From DASXMT01 sp963781305 (GTDB lineage: Bacteria; Actinomycetota; Acidimicrobiia; Acidimicrobiales; RAAP-2): a DNA stretch of 64,000 nt. Below are positions 50,636-58,279 of the stretch, piece after piece. Under the pieces are notes generated by a model that saw only the letters and a list, made by a program, of their open reading frames with translations, was not told the origin of the DNA and did not search any database. Position 1 is the stretch's first letter, and each line of letters opens with the position of its first letter. The stretch lies in the NCBI GenBank assembly GCA_963781305.1, contig CAWAFL010000001.1:372001-436000 (forward strand), given 5' to 3'. Both the position numbers and the translations under genes were made by a program.

Positions 50636-51898
50636 GTGTTCGAATGGTCCGAGGAACAGCTGGCAATCCGAGATGCCGTGCGGCGGTTCGTCCAGTCCGA
50701 GGTCGTACCGAACATCGACGCCCTCGAGCACGGCGACCTGCCGCCCTATGACGTGATGCGCAAGCTGTACGCCACCTTCGGAATGGACCAGATGGCCCGG
50801 GACCGGTTCAAAAGGCAGCTCGAACGAAAGTCGCCCAGCGAGGACTCGGCACGCTCAGGCGATGGGAGCGACAGCGTCAGCAAGGCCGACGAGACCAACC
50901 GGGGAGACGGTGGATCCGCGGCCTTGGCCCTGATCCCCATCATCGAGCTGTGCCACTACTGCCCGGGCATCGTCACAGCCATGGGTGTAAGCGTGGGGCT
51001 GGCCGCGGGCACGGTCATGAAGCGGGGCACTCCGGCGCAGATGGAGCGGTGGGGCCTCGACCTCCTGACGCTGGACAAGATCGGCGCCTGGGCCATCACC
51101 GAACCCGACTCGGGATCCGATGCCCTCGGAGGCATGAAGTCGTCGGCCCGCCGGGACGGTGACGAGTACATCCTCAACGGAAACAAGACCTTCATCACCA
51201 ACGGCCCATTCGCTGACACCATCGTCTTTTACGCCAAGCTCGACGATGGAAGCGACACCCCGCTCCGGGACCGCAAAGTACTCACGTTTGTCCTGGACAG
51301 GGGGACGCCGGGTTTGGAGCAGTCAAAGGCCTTCCGCAAGATGGGTCTGCACTCCTCCCCTACTGGCGAGCTCTTCCTCTCCGATGTCCGCGTCCACAAG
51401 GACCACCTGCTGGGCGAAACCGAGGACGAGGGCAATGGGGGCGGCCGCGAGTCGGCCAAGGACAACTTCGCCCAGGAACGAGCCGGTGTGGCCGCCATGT
51501 CCCTGGGTCTGATCGAAGAGTGCCTGAAGCTGTCGGTGGCCTACGCCAGAGACCGGAAGCTCTGGGGCACCAGGATCGGCGATCGTCAGCTCATCCAGCT
51601 GAAGCTGGCCAAGATGGAGGTGGCCCGACTCAACGTGCAGAACCTCGTCTTCCGCCACATCGAGATGTCAGCGGCCGGGAAGAGCCTGTCTCTGGCCGAG
51701 GCGTCGGCCATGAAGCTGTACTCGGCCCAGTCGGCCTCCGAGGTGGCGATGGAGGCCGTGCAGCTTTTCGGCGGCAACGGCTACATGTCCGAGTTCCGGG
51801 TGGAACAGCTCGCTCGCGACGCCAAGGTCTTCCAGATCTACGCCGGGACCGATGAGATCCAGGTCACCCACATCGCCCGGGATCTGCTCGACCGGTAG
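50636..51898 (+). CDS. Acyl-CoA dehydrogenase (isovaleryl/long-chain type active site)
   Basis: 420 residues. FAD- and substrate-binding blocks are clear: AWAITEPDSGSDALGGMKSS, ILNGNKTFITNGPFAD, LFGGNGYMSEFRVEQLARDA and IYAGTDEIQVTHIARDLLDR. The usual C-terminal catalytic Glu is Ala (YAGT), while E281 in NFAQERAGVAAM sits where isovaleryl- and long-chain acyl-CoA dehydrogenases keep theirs. Residues 62-95 are a polar insertion. AGGAGGT lies five bases before GTG 50636. It probably oxidises a branched or long-chain acyl-CoA; an electron-transfer flavoprotein is not in the window. Confidence 0.93.
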   Translation: MFEWSEEQLAIRDAVRRFVQSEVVPNIDALEHGDLPPYDVMRKLYATFGMDQMARDRFKRQLERKSPSEDSARSGDGSDSVSKADETNRGDGGSAALALIPIIELCHYCPGIVTAMGVSVGLAAGTVMKRGTPAQMERWGLDLLTLDKIGAWAITEPDSGSDALGGMKSSARRDGDEYILNGNKTFITNGPFADTIVFYAKLDDGSDTPLRDRKVLTFVLDRGTPGLEQSKAFRKMGLHSSPTGELFLSDVRVHKDHLLGETEDEGNGGGRESAKDNFAQERAGVAAMSLGLIEECLKLSVAYARDRKLWGTRIGDRQLIQLKLAKMEVARLNVQNLVFRHIEMSAAGKSLSLAEASAMKLYSAQSASEVAMEAVQLFGGNGYMSEFRVEQLARDAKVFQIYAGTDEIQVTHIARDLLDR

Positions 51899-51980
51899 CC
51901 CGCGACGTGCTCGGCGGTTAGCCCAAGACCGGCGCGCACCGGCCCAGCGGTCGCCGGAGGACCTGCTCGACCGGTAAAAG
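51878..51980. repeat. 24-bp copies of the acyl-CoA dehydrogenase stop region
   Basis: GATCTGCTCGACCGGTAG with its flanks (51878-51901, containing the stop) is followed by a degenerate 24-bp copy (51902-51925) and a third copy near 51956-51979 (ACCTGCTCGACCGGTAA). Confidence 0.85.
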
Positions 51981-52023
51981 GTAAAAGCAGCTGCGCTGCG
52001 AGTTGGTCTGTGGAGCCCTGAAG

Positions 52024-53064
52024 TCAGCCTTGGGGCGGCACCTCGGTCACCGAGGCGGCCACGTGTTCCACCAGGCCGGCCACAGCCAGGTCGTGGGCGA
52101 CGGTGATCGCATTGACCATGGCCAGCGCCGAAGACGATCCGTGGCTGATGACACAGACCCCGTTCACCCCCAGCAGCATGGCCCCCCCGGTGCCCTCCGG
52201 ATCCAACTCCCCGGCCAACGGCAACAGATGTGGGTAAAGGACATCCGCTGCTTCTTTCACATCGGGTCGGGCCAGGATCTCGGTGAGGGCTCCGATGAGG
52301 AACTTCATCGAGCCCTCCATCGTCTTCAGGGCGACATTTCCGGTGAAGCCGTCGGTGACGATCACGTCGGCCACGCCATGGAAGAAGTCCCGACCTTCGA
52401 CGTTGCCGATGAACTCCAAGCCAGGACCACCCGCACCAGCGCTCAGAAGCGCGTGGGTGTCCTTCTCCAGGGGGGTTCCCTTCGACTTCTCCTCACCGAT
52501 CGAAAGCAGAGCCACCGTCGGCATCTTGACGCCGTAGCGCTCGGTGACAAACGCCGCCCCCATCTGGGCGAATTGCACCAGCATCTGTGGACTGCACTCG
52601 GCGTTGGCCCCGGAGTCGAGCAAAACACTGGGCGACCGGTCGGTTCCCGGATTGGGAATGGGGGTGGCGATCGCCGGGCGGATCACCCCAGGCAGCCTCC
52701 CCATCCGCAAGAGGGCGGAGGCCATCGTGGCCCCGGTATTGCCGGCGGACACCATGGCCATGGCCTGGCCGTCCCGCACGGCTTCAGCCGCCCGCACCAG
52801 CGAGGAGTCCTTCTTGCGGCGAACTCCTTGGCCGGGGTCGTCGTCCATGCCGATGACCTCGGAGGCATGTAGCTCAGCCACACCGCCGGTATCCACCATG
52901 GCTTCGGGCTGGCCAACCAGGAGAACGGATATGCCGGACTCCTCGAACACGCGCCGGGCGCCGGCGATGATCTCGCCGGGGGCACGATCGCCCCCCATGG
53001 CGTCGACCGCTACCGGGAGGGCTGCGAACGCTTCACCGGTTGGTCGCTCGCCGCCACGAGCCAC
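52024..53064 (-). CDS. plsX: Phosphate acyltransferase PlsX
   Basis: 346 residues. VAVDAMGGDRAPGEIIAGA opens the fold; SAGNTGATMASALLRMGRLP (near 105), LLDSGANAECSPQML, and DVIVTDGFTGNVALKTMEGS (near 238) are family hallmarks. PlsX makes acyl phosphate from acyl-ACP for phospholipid synthesis. GTG 53064 shares one base with the rpmF stop. acpP, its usual next neighbour, is 8.4 kb away beyond accessory genes, and fabH/fabD are absent. Confidence 0.96.
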   Translation of the reverse strand: MARGGERPTGEAFAALPVAVDAMGGDRAPGEIIAGARRVFEESGISVLLVGQPEAMVDTGGVAELHASEVIGMDDDPGQGVRRKKDSSLVRAAEAVRDGQAMAMVSAGNTGATMASALLRMGRLPGVIRPAIATPIPNPGTDRSPSVLLDSGANAECSPQMLVQFAQMGAAFVTERYGVKMPTVALLSIGEEKSKGTPLEKDTHALLSAGAGGPGLEFIGNVEGRDFFHGVADVIVTDGFTGNVALKTMEGSMKFLIGALTEILARPDVKEAADVLYPHLLPLAGELDPEGTGGAMLLGVNGVCVISHGSSSALAMVNAITVAHDLAVAGLVEHVAASVTEVPPQG

Positions 53065-53243
53065 TAGTCGACTTCGATCGCCTGGCGACCCTTGTACCAC
53101 CCACAATTAGGGCATACGACATGGGGAAGCTTGGCGTGCGCGCACTGCGGGCACACCGAGCGCGCCGGGGCACGCAACACCCAGTTCGATGCTCGGCGGC
53201 TGCGACTCTTCGACTTGGAGGTCTTCTTCTTGGGGACGGCCAT
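53064..53243 (-). CDS. rpmF: 50S ribosomal protein L32
   Basis: 59 residues. MAVPKKKTSKSKSRSRRA is the basic start, and two Cys pairs (CPQC near 32-35 and CPNC near 45-48) form the zinc-binding version of L32. The C-terminus GWYKGRQAIEVD matches the family. It lies between plsX and DUF177, the standard bacterial arrangement, 12 bp after the DUF177 stop. Confidence 0.96.
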   Translation of the reverse strand: MAVPKKKTSKSKSRSRRASNWVLRAPARSVCPQCAHAKLPHVVCPNCGWYKGRQAIEVD

Positions 53244-53255
53244 AGGAGCGGTATT

Positions 53256-53891
53256 CTACGCCTCTCCGGCCGACCCCTCGTCACGCAGGGCATCGAGCGC
53301 CGACCACCTCGGGTCGACGGGCTGCTGGCACGTGCACGTCTCCTCGTTCAGGTTGACCCCGCACTGGGGACAGAGGCCGAGGCAGTCGTCGGCGCACAGC
53401 GGCGCCAGCGGGAGCTCGAGCAGTACGGCATCCCTGGCCAGGGGCTCCAAATCGAGCTCGTCGTCAGCCAGCGGATAGGCCTCGTCGTCACCCTCGGTGT
53501 CGCCGTCTGGGACATACCGCTCCCGCACCGAGGCGCGGACCTCCCCACCCACCGGGCCGCCGCAGCGGCGGCACTCACCGGTCCACGGCGCCTCGACCGA
53601 GCCCGACGCCATCACCCCTCCGGGATATGAGGACAGGGTGACCTCGACGCTGACGTCAGCGCCCTCGGGAACCGCCGATCCCATGGTGGCCAGGTCCTCG
53701 ATCGGACCCTGACGGCGCTCCTGCCTGACTGTTCCAGCCACCCGGCGGAGCTTGGACGCCGGGACGATGAACGGCCTGTCCTTGGACCGATCCTGGCTTC
53801 TCCCTGCCTTGGTGGCAGACCCGGCTGAGCCAACGGAGATCGAAGCCGTTGCGACAGGGTGACGATGGGGCGCAGATCGCACCGATTCCAC
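53256..53891 (-). CDS. DUF177 (YceD-like) protein
   Basis: 211 residues from GTG 53891. The conserved region starts near RPFIVPASKLRRVAGTVRQE; two Cys sets follow, CRRC near 107-110 and a C-terminal cluster CADDCLGLCPQCGVNL with CTC. YceD family proteins sit beside rpmF across bacteria and are linked to 23S rRNA maturation in plants and E. coli. The first 35 residues are Ser/Ala-rich, so a later start is possible. Confidence 0.93.
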   Translation of the reverse strand: MESVRSAPHRHPVATASISVGSAGSATKAGRSQDRSKDRPFIVPASKLRRVAGTVRQERRQGPIEDLATMGSAVPEGADVSVEVTLSSYPGGVMASGSVEAPWTGECRRCGGPVGGEVRASVRERYVPDGDTEGDDEAYPLADDELDLEPLARDAVLLELPLAPLCADDCLGLCPQCGVNLNEETCTCQQPVDPRWSALDALRDEGSAGEA

Positions 53892-53896
53892 CCCGC

Positions 53897-54550
53897 TCAG
53901 TCGAGGTCCTGATCGAAGAACCCGTCGGGGTCCTCCACCGAGCCGACACCGGCACCGGACCGGTCGGCGGTGCCGAGAGCACCGGGCTCCCCGGTTGAAG
54001 CGAGAGGGGATGCCAGCGACGTATCTCCTTGCTCACCGATCTCCACGGGAGGAATCGGGGAAACCTGAAGCTTCTCGCGACCGGCCCGAACGGTCTTCAG
54101 GGTCCGGTCCAGGACGATCTCGAAGCTGGCCAGCTTCTGATCGGCGTAGTCCTCCACCTCGTGGCGGAGGCGCCGGGCCTCCTCGTTGGCGTCGTCCAGG
54201 ATGCGCTGGGCCACGTGATTGGCCTGACGCACGATCTCGGTGCGCTGGACCATCCGCTCGGCCTGGACCCGGACCTCTTCCAACAGAACGTCGGCCTCGC
54301 GGGACTTCTCGGCGATGAAGTCCTCTCGCTCCTTCAGCAACCAGCGGGCCTGGCGGAGCTCGTCGGGCATCTGCTGCAGGGCACCCTGCAGGAGCTCGGC
54401 CACCTCTTCTTTGGAGATGAGTACCGAGGCGGACAGGGGCATCTGCTTCGCGTTGACGACGAGATCGAGGGCGTGGCGAACCAGGGTTTCCGCGTCCCGC
54501 TCCTCGCCGGCCGCCCGCTGCTGGTCGAGGTCCTCGAACAACTCACTCAC
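53897..54550 (-). CDS. DivIVA-like coiled-coil protein (SepIVA-like)
   Basis: 217 residues, helical, acidic: MSELFEDLDQQRAAGEERDA then KEEVAELLQGALQQMPDELR, coiled coil AEKSREADVLLEEVRVQAER (79-98) and RILDDANEEARRLRHEVEDY. It resembles SepIVA of mycobacteria, a septal and envelope-growth factor encoded at the same spot beside DUF177. The C-terminal 50 residues are disordered, ending in an acidic FFDQDLD motif. ATG 54550 overlaps the coaD stop by eight bases. Confidence 0.9.
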   Translation of the reverse strand: MSELFEDLDQQRAAGEERDAETLVRHALDLVVNAKQMPLSASVLISKEEVAELLQGALQQMPDELRQARWLLKEREDFIAEKSREADVLLEEVRVQAERMVQRTEIVRQANHVAQRILDDANEEARRLRHEVEDYADQKLASFEIVLDRTLKTVRAGREKLQVSPIPPVEIGEQGDTSLASPLASTGEPGALGTADRSGAGVGSVEDPDGFFDQDLD

Positions 54551-55025
54551 CAGCGAACTTCTCTTGGAGCCGGAGGGCTACCACCTTGGGTACGAAGGCA
54601 TTCACATCGCCGCCAAAGCGGGCCACCTCCCGCAAGAGCCGCGACGCGATGAACGAGTGGGCGGAGCTGGTGGGGATGAACAGAGTCTCCACCCCGGACA
54701 GCTCCTTGTTCATCTGGGCCATCTGCAACTCGTTCTCGAAGTCCGAGACGGCTCGGAGGCCCTTCACGATGGCGGTGGCGCCGACGTCGCGGGCCACGTT
54801 CACCACCAGGCCGGACACCGACACGATCCGCACGTTGGCCAGATGGGTCATCGACTCCTCGAGCATCTCCTTGCGCTCCTCGAGGTCGAAAAGCACCTGG
54901 CTCTTCTGCGGATTGCGGAGTGCGGCCACGACAACCTCGTCGAAGAGACGAGCCGCCCGCTCAATCACCTCGAGGTGACCGTTGTGGACGGGGTCGAACG
55001 ATCCTGGAATGAGCGCGATCCTCAC
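54543..55025 (-). CDS. coaD: Phosphopantetheine adenylyltransferase
   Basis: 160 residues, standard. The nucleotidyltransferase motif GSFDPVHNGH (8-17), the GLRAVSDFENELQMAQMNK segment near 88-106 and SAHSFIASRLLREVARFGGD near 125-144 (the ISSTxxR region) are present. CoaD adenylates 4'-phosphopantetheine, the penultimate step of CoA synthesis. GTG 55025 overlaps the rsmD stop by four bases, a common coupling. Confidence 0.97.
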   Translation of the reverse strand: MRIALIPGSFDPVHNGHLEVIERAARLFDEVVVAALRNPQKSQVLFDLEERKEMLEESMTHLANVRIVSVSGLVVNVARDVGATAIVKGLRAVSDFENELQMAQMNKELSGVETLFIPTSSAHSFIASRLLREVARFGGDVNAFVPKVVALRLQEKFAGE

Positions 55026-55579
55026 AAAACACCTTTCTCCGTGACCCGATCCGGCCGGGTCACTGTTACGAGCGTACTGCCATACCGCCTGGTTTTGATG
55101 ACTCTCCACCCCTCTGGCGGGACAATTTCCGAACCCGACTCCAAGATGGCGAGATTGGCGGGAAGCTGCCCGACCAGTTCGGGCCATCCCTCGAATGTGT
55201 AGGGGGGATCGCACAAGATCAGGTCATAGCGAGACGCGGTGGTCGATACCCAATCGGTCACATCGGCACGCACGAGCGTGGCATCCCCATCCCTCTCGGC
55301 GTCACCCATCCCCACCGAGGTCAAATTCTCCCGGATGCACGACATCGATGCCTGGTCGCTGTCCACGAAGGTGACCGAGGCCGCCCCACGCGACAGAGCC
55401 TCGATGCCCAGCCCACCGGACCCGGCGAACAGGTCGGCCACCATGAGGCCCTCGACGCCTCCCAAGCTGAACAGGATGTCGAATATGGCCTCACGCACCC
55501 GATCGGAGGTGGGCCGCACGGTAGGCGACGGCGGAGCATGGAGGCGCCGTCCTCGCAGCTCACCACTGATAACACGCAC
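55022..55579 (-). CDS. rsmD: 16S rRNA (guanine-N2)-methyltransferase RsmD
   Basis: 185 residues. MRVISGELRGRRLHAPPSPT is the family start; the SAM loop is DLFAGSGGLGIEALSRGA near 49-66, and the catalytic DPPYTF is near 138. RsmD methylates G966 of 16S rRNA. It overlaps coaD by four bases. The 198-bp gap upstream to recG contains an irregular repeat. Confidence 0.96.
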   Translation of the reverse strand: MRVISGELRGRRLHAPPSPTVRPTSDRVREAIFDILFSLGGVEGLMVADLFAGSGGLGIEALSRGAASVTFVDSDQASMSCIRENLTSVGMGDAERDGDATLVRADVTDWVSTTASRYDLILCDPPYTFEGWPELVGQLPANLAILESGSEIVPPEGWRVIKTRRYGSTLVTVTRPDRVTEKGVL

Positions 55580-55664
55580 CTTCCCAGACTACCGGCGGGG
55601 CCGTGCTCATCCTGCCGCGGCTCGATCTGCTCAGGTTGCCGACGGGGCCAGGCGAACCTGCCAC

Positions 55665-55765
55665 TGGTCAGCCGGCGCTCCGGGCCCGTCAAAGCCCAGT
55701 GCTCCGGCCGGCCACCCTGGCGCTCGGGGCCGGTCGAAGCGCAGTGCCCATCCCGGCGGTCCCGC
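55665..55765. repeat. Imperfect 46-bp repeat downstream of recG
   Basis: GGCGCTCCGGGCCCGTCAAA near 55673 and GGCGCTCGGGGCCGGTCGAA near 55719 begin two diverged copies; shorter CAGTGC echoes follow. The region fills the gap after the recG stop (55778). Confidence 0.6.
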
Positions 55766-55777
55766 CAGGTCCTGCTG

Positions 55778-58279
55778 TCAGCTCTTGAACAGGAACTCGG
55801 CCTCGTCGTCGTCGATGAACAGCCGCAGTTCCTCTTCCAGTAGGTGATGGGTCCCCAACAACGGGTCGTCGGCCACGATGGAGACGGCCACCTCACGGGC
55901 CTGGTCTACGAGGTCCCGGTCCCTCAGGAGGGACGCCAACTTGAGGTCGCTTCGACCCTTCTGCCTGGCCCCCAGGATCGTGCCCTCGCCCCGGAGCTCG
56001 AGGTCCACATCGGCCAGCTCGAAACCATCCGTCGTTCGCTCCATGGCCCCCAGGCGCGCCTCCGCCTCGGGCGCCTCACTTTCGGACAGCAGGTAGCACC
56101 AGGACGGGTCGCTCCCCCGCCCGACCCGGCCCCGCAGCTGGTGGAGTTGGGCGATCCCGAACCGGTCGGCATCCTCGATGACCATCACGGTGGCCTCGGG
56201 CACGTCCACACCGACCTCGATGACCGTGGTGGCGACCAGCACGTCGAGTGCGCCGGATCGAAAGTCGGCCATGACCGATTCCTTCTCGCTCGGACGCAGC
56301 TGACCGTGCAACAACCCGATGCGCAGGCCCTTCAGCTCCTCGGCCTGCAGCCGGACGGCCTCCTCGGTGACCGAGGCGGCCTCGACCCGTTCCGAGCCCT
56401 CAACCAGGGGGCACACCACGAAGGCGCGATGCCCGGCGGCCACCTCGGTCCGCACCCTCTCCCAGGCCGCCTCCTCGTCCATTGCCGTCCGAGCCCACAG
56501 TGTGGTGATCGGCGTACGTCCGGGGGGAAGCTCGTCGATGGTCGTCATGTCCAGGTCGCCGAAGACGACCATGGCCGCGGTGCGGGGAATAGGCGTCGCT
56601 GTCATCACAAGCAGATCGGGATCGGCTCCCAGCCCGTCGTCACCGCGGCCCTTGGCTTTGAGCGCGGCGCGCTGCTCCACGCCGAATCGGTGCTGTTCGT
56701 CGATGACCACGGCCCCAAGCGAATGGAACCGGACCTCATCGGTCAACAGCGCATGGGTGCCGATCAACAGGTCGACTCCACCGTCGACGAGACCCTGGTG
56801 CAAGCGGGTCCGCTCCGCCGCCGGCGTCTTGGACGTCAACAGGGCGACCCGGAGCGGTCGGCTCCCCTCCAGCGTGGTCGGGTCAGGAACGGACAGACCG
56901 TCGAGCAGGGATCGGACCCCGAAGAAATGCTGCTCGGCCAAGACCTCGGTCGGCGCCATCAGGGCACCCTGATGGCCTCCCTGCACGGCCACCAGCAGCG
57001 TGGCCACGGCCACCACCGTCTTGCCCGCGCCCACGTCTCCTTGGAGCAGCCGGTGCATGGGGAGCGGGCCGGCCAGGTCCTTGGCCATGGCGGCAATGGC
57101 GGCGCGCTGTGCCCCCGTTGGTTCAAACGGCAAGTTGTCGAGGAACTGATCCAGCAGCGACGGCTGACCTCCGGGGCCGTCGAGGACATGGCGAATGCCG
57201 CGGGCGTCGGACTCGAGTCGGCGCTGGCGCAGGACCAGGGCCAGCTGAAGGCGGAACAGCTCGTCGAACGCCAGCCGCCGCCTGGCCGGTTCGCGCTCGG
57301 CCATCGAGGCCGGTTGATGGATGTCGTGAAACGCCCGGGTTCGGTCGATGAGCTTGAATCGGCTCCGCCAGCGAGCAGGAAGCGGTTCGGCAAAGGTCCC
57401 AGCCCGCTTGAGTGCCTCGCCCAAGAACTTGGTGATGCGAGTCGACGTGAGGTCGGCCTTCTCGGACAGGGGGTAGACGGGATAGATCCGTCCAGTCGCA
57501 CTGCCGTTGTCGGTGCCGTCGCGGCCACCACCGTCGGCTTCGTCCTCATCGTCGTCGACCCCGCCCGCGGCCCGGACCACCTCGACCGTCGGGTTCACCA
57601 TTTGGCGGCTGTCGCGATAGGTCCCCAGCTTTCCGAAGAACAACGCCAGTGTGCCGACAGGGAGCTGCTTGGCCCGCCAGGCCTGGTTGAAGAACACCAC
57701 CTTGGAGCCACCTGTGCCGTCGGTGATGTCGAGCTCCACTCGGGTGGGACCGCGTCGATAGCGGCCGGAGGGGGGTCGATTGACTCGGCGCACCGTGGCC
57801 AGGACCGACGCCCTCTCACCTTCGGCCAGCTCGCTCAGGGGCGCCAGCCGAGTCCCGTCGATGTAGCGCCGGGGGTAGTACGTGAGCAGATCGAAAACGG
57901 TCTCGATCCCCAACTCGGCCAGCTCCCTGGCCGATGCCGTCCCGACTTTGTCCAAGACGGTGACGGGGAGGTCATCGAGCTGGCGCAGCTTCCGCCCGGG
58001 AATGCTTGCGGTGCCCGACCCGGTCGCGCCGGCCCTTCCAGCCCCGGCCCTGGCGGCGCCCCCTGTCTTCGCCCCGCCAGTGCCGCCAGTCCCGCCGGTG
58101 CCGCCGACTTTCACCGGTCCGTCTCCCCCAGCTTTCGCGGCTCCGGCACCGCGCCTCTTCGCCGCTCCGGCTCCGCCAGCTTTCGCCGCTCCGGCTCCGC
58201 CAGCTTTCGCCGCTCCGGCTCCGCCAGCTTTCGCCGGTCCGGCTCCCTTGCCGGACGATGAGGCCACCGGTTTGGTCAC
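55778..58279 (-). CDS. recG: ATP-dependent DNA helicase RecG with a GAGAAKAG-repeat N-terminus
   Basis: 833 residues. The wedge/OB domain starts around 98 (LRQLDDLPVTVLDKVGTASA) with YYPRRYIDGTRLA; helicase motifs are LLQGDVGAGKT (I), VVIDEQHRFGVEQR (II), VMTATPIPRTAAM (III), and ATTVIEVGVDVPEATVMV and QLRGRVGRG (V-VI). RecG remodels stalled forks and Holliday junctions. Residues 10-92 are an extra Gly/Ala/Lys-rich segment of GAGAAKAG-type repeats, positively charged and likely disordered. GTG 58279 overlaps the upstream DAK-domain gene stop by four bases. Confidence 0.95.
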   Translation of the reverse strand: MTKPVASSSGKGAGPAKAGGAGAAKAGGAGAAKAGGAGAAKRRGAGAAKAGGDGPVKVGGTGGTGGTGGAKTGGAARAGAGRAGATGSGTASIPGRKLRQLDDLPVTVLDKVGTASARELAELGIETVFDLLTYYPRRYIDGTRLAPLSELAEGERASVLATVRRVNRPPSGRYRRGPTRVELDITDGTGGSKVVFFNQAWRAKQLPVGTLALFFGKLGTYRDSRQMVNPTVEVVRAAGGVDDDEDEADGGGRDGTDNGSATGRIYPVYPLSEKADLTSTRITKFLGEALKRAGTFAEPLPARWRSRFKLIDRTRAFHDIHQPASMAEREPARRRLAFDELFRLQLALVLRQRRLESDARGIRHVLDGPGGQPSLLDQFLDNLPFEPTGAQRAAIAAMAKDLAGPLPMHRLLQGDVGAGKTVVAVATLLVAVQGGHQGALMAPTEVLAEQHFFGVRSLLDGLSVPDPTTLEGSRPLRVALLTSKTPAAERTRLHQGLVDGGVDLLIGTHALLTDEVRFHSLGAVVIDEQHRFGVEQRAALKAKGRGDDGLGADPDLLVMTATPIPRTAAMVVFGDLDMTTIDELPPGRTPITTLWARTAMDEEAAWERVRTEVAAGHRAFVVCPLVEGSERVEAASVTEEAVRLQAEELKGLRIGLLHGQLRPSEKESVMADFRSGALDVLVATTVIEVGVDVPEATVMVIEDADRFGIAQLHQLRGRVGRGSDPSWCYLLSESEAPEAEARLGAMERTTDGFELADVDLELRGEGTILGARQKGRSDLKLASLLRDRDLVDQAREVAVSIVADDPLLGTHHLLEEELRLFIDDDEAEFLFKS
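58130..58245. repeat. 24-bp in-frame repeats in recG
   Basis: Four copies of about TTTCGCCGCTCCGGCTCCGC plus four bases (+ strand), with one variant containing CGCCTCTT, encode the repeated GAGAAKAG segment. A simpler CCGCCAGTG/CCGCCGGTG 9-bp repeat continues toward 58080. Confidence 0.93.

Noticed and set aside
51900..52020. tRNA-like fold between the acyl-CoA dehydrogenase and plsX
   Set aside because: Short GC stems occur but there is no T-loop or anticodon arm; the region is a degraded copy of the preceding gene end.
55844..58261. Long open frame on the + strand opposite recG (about 800 codons)
   Set aside because: RecG is complete with all helicase motifs on the minus strand; the antisense frame has no recognisable domain.
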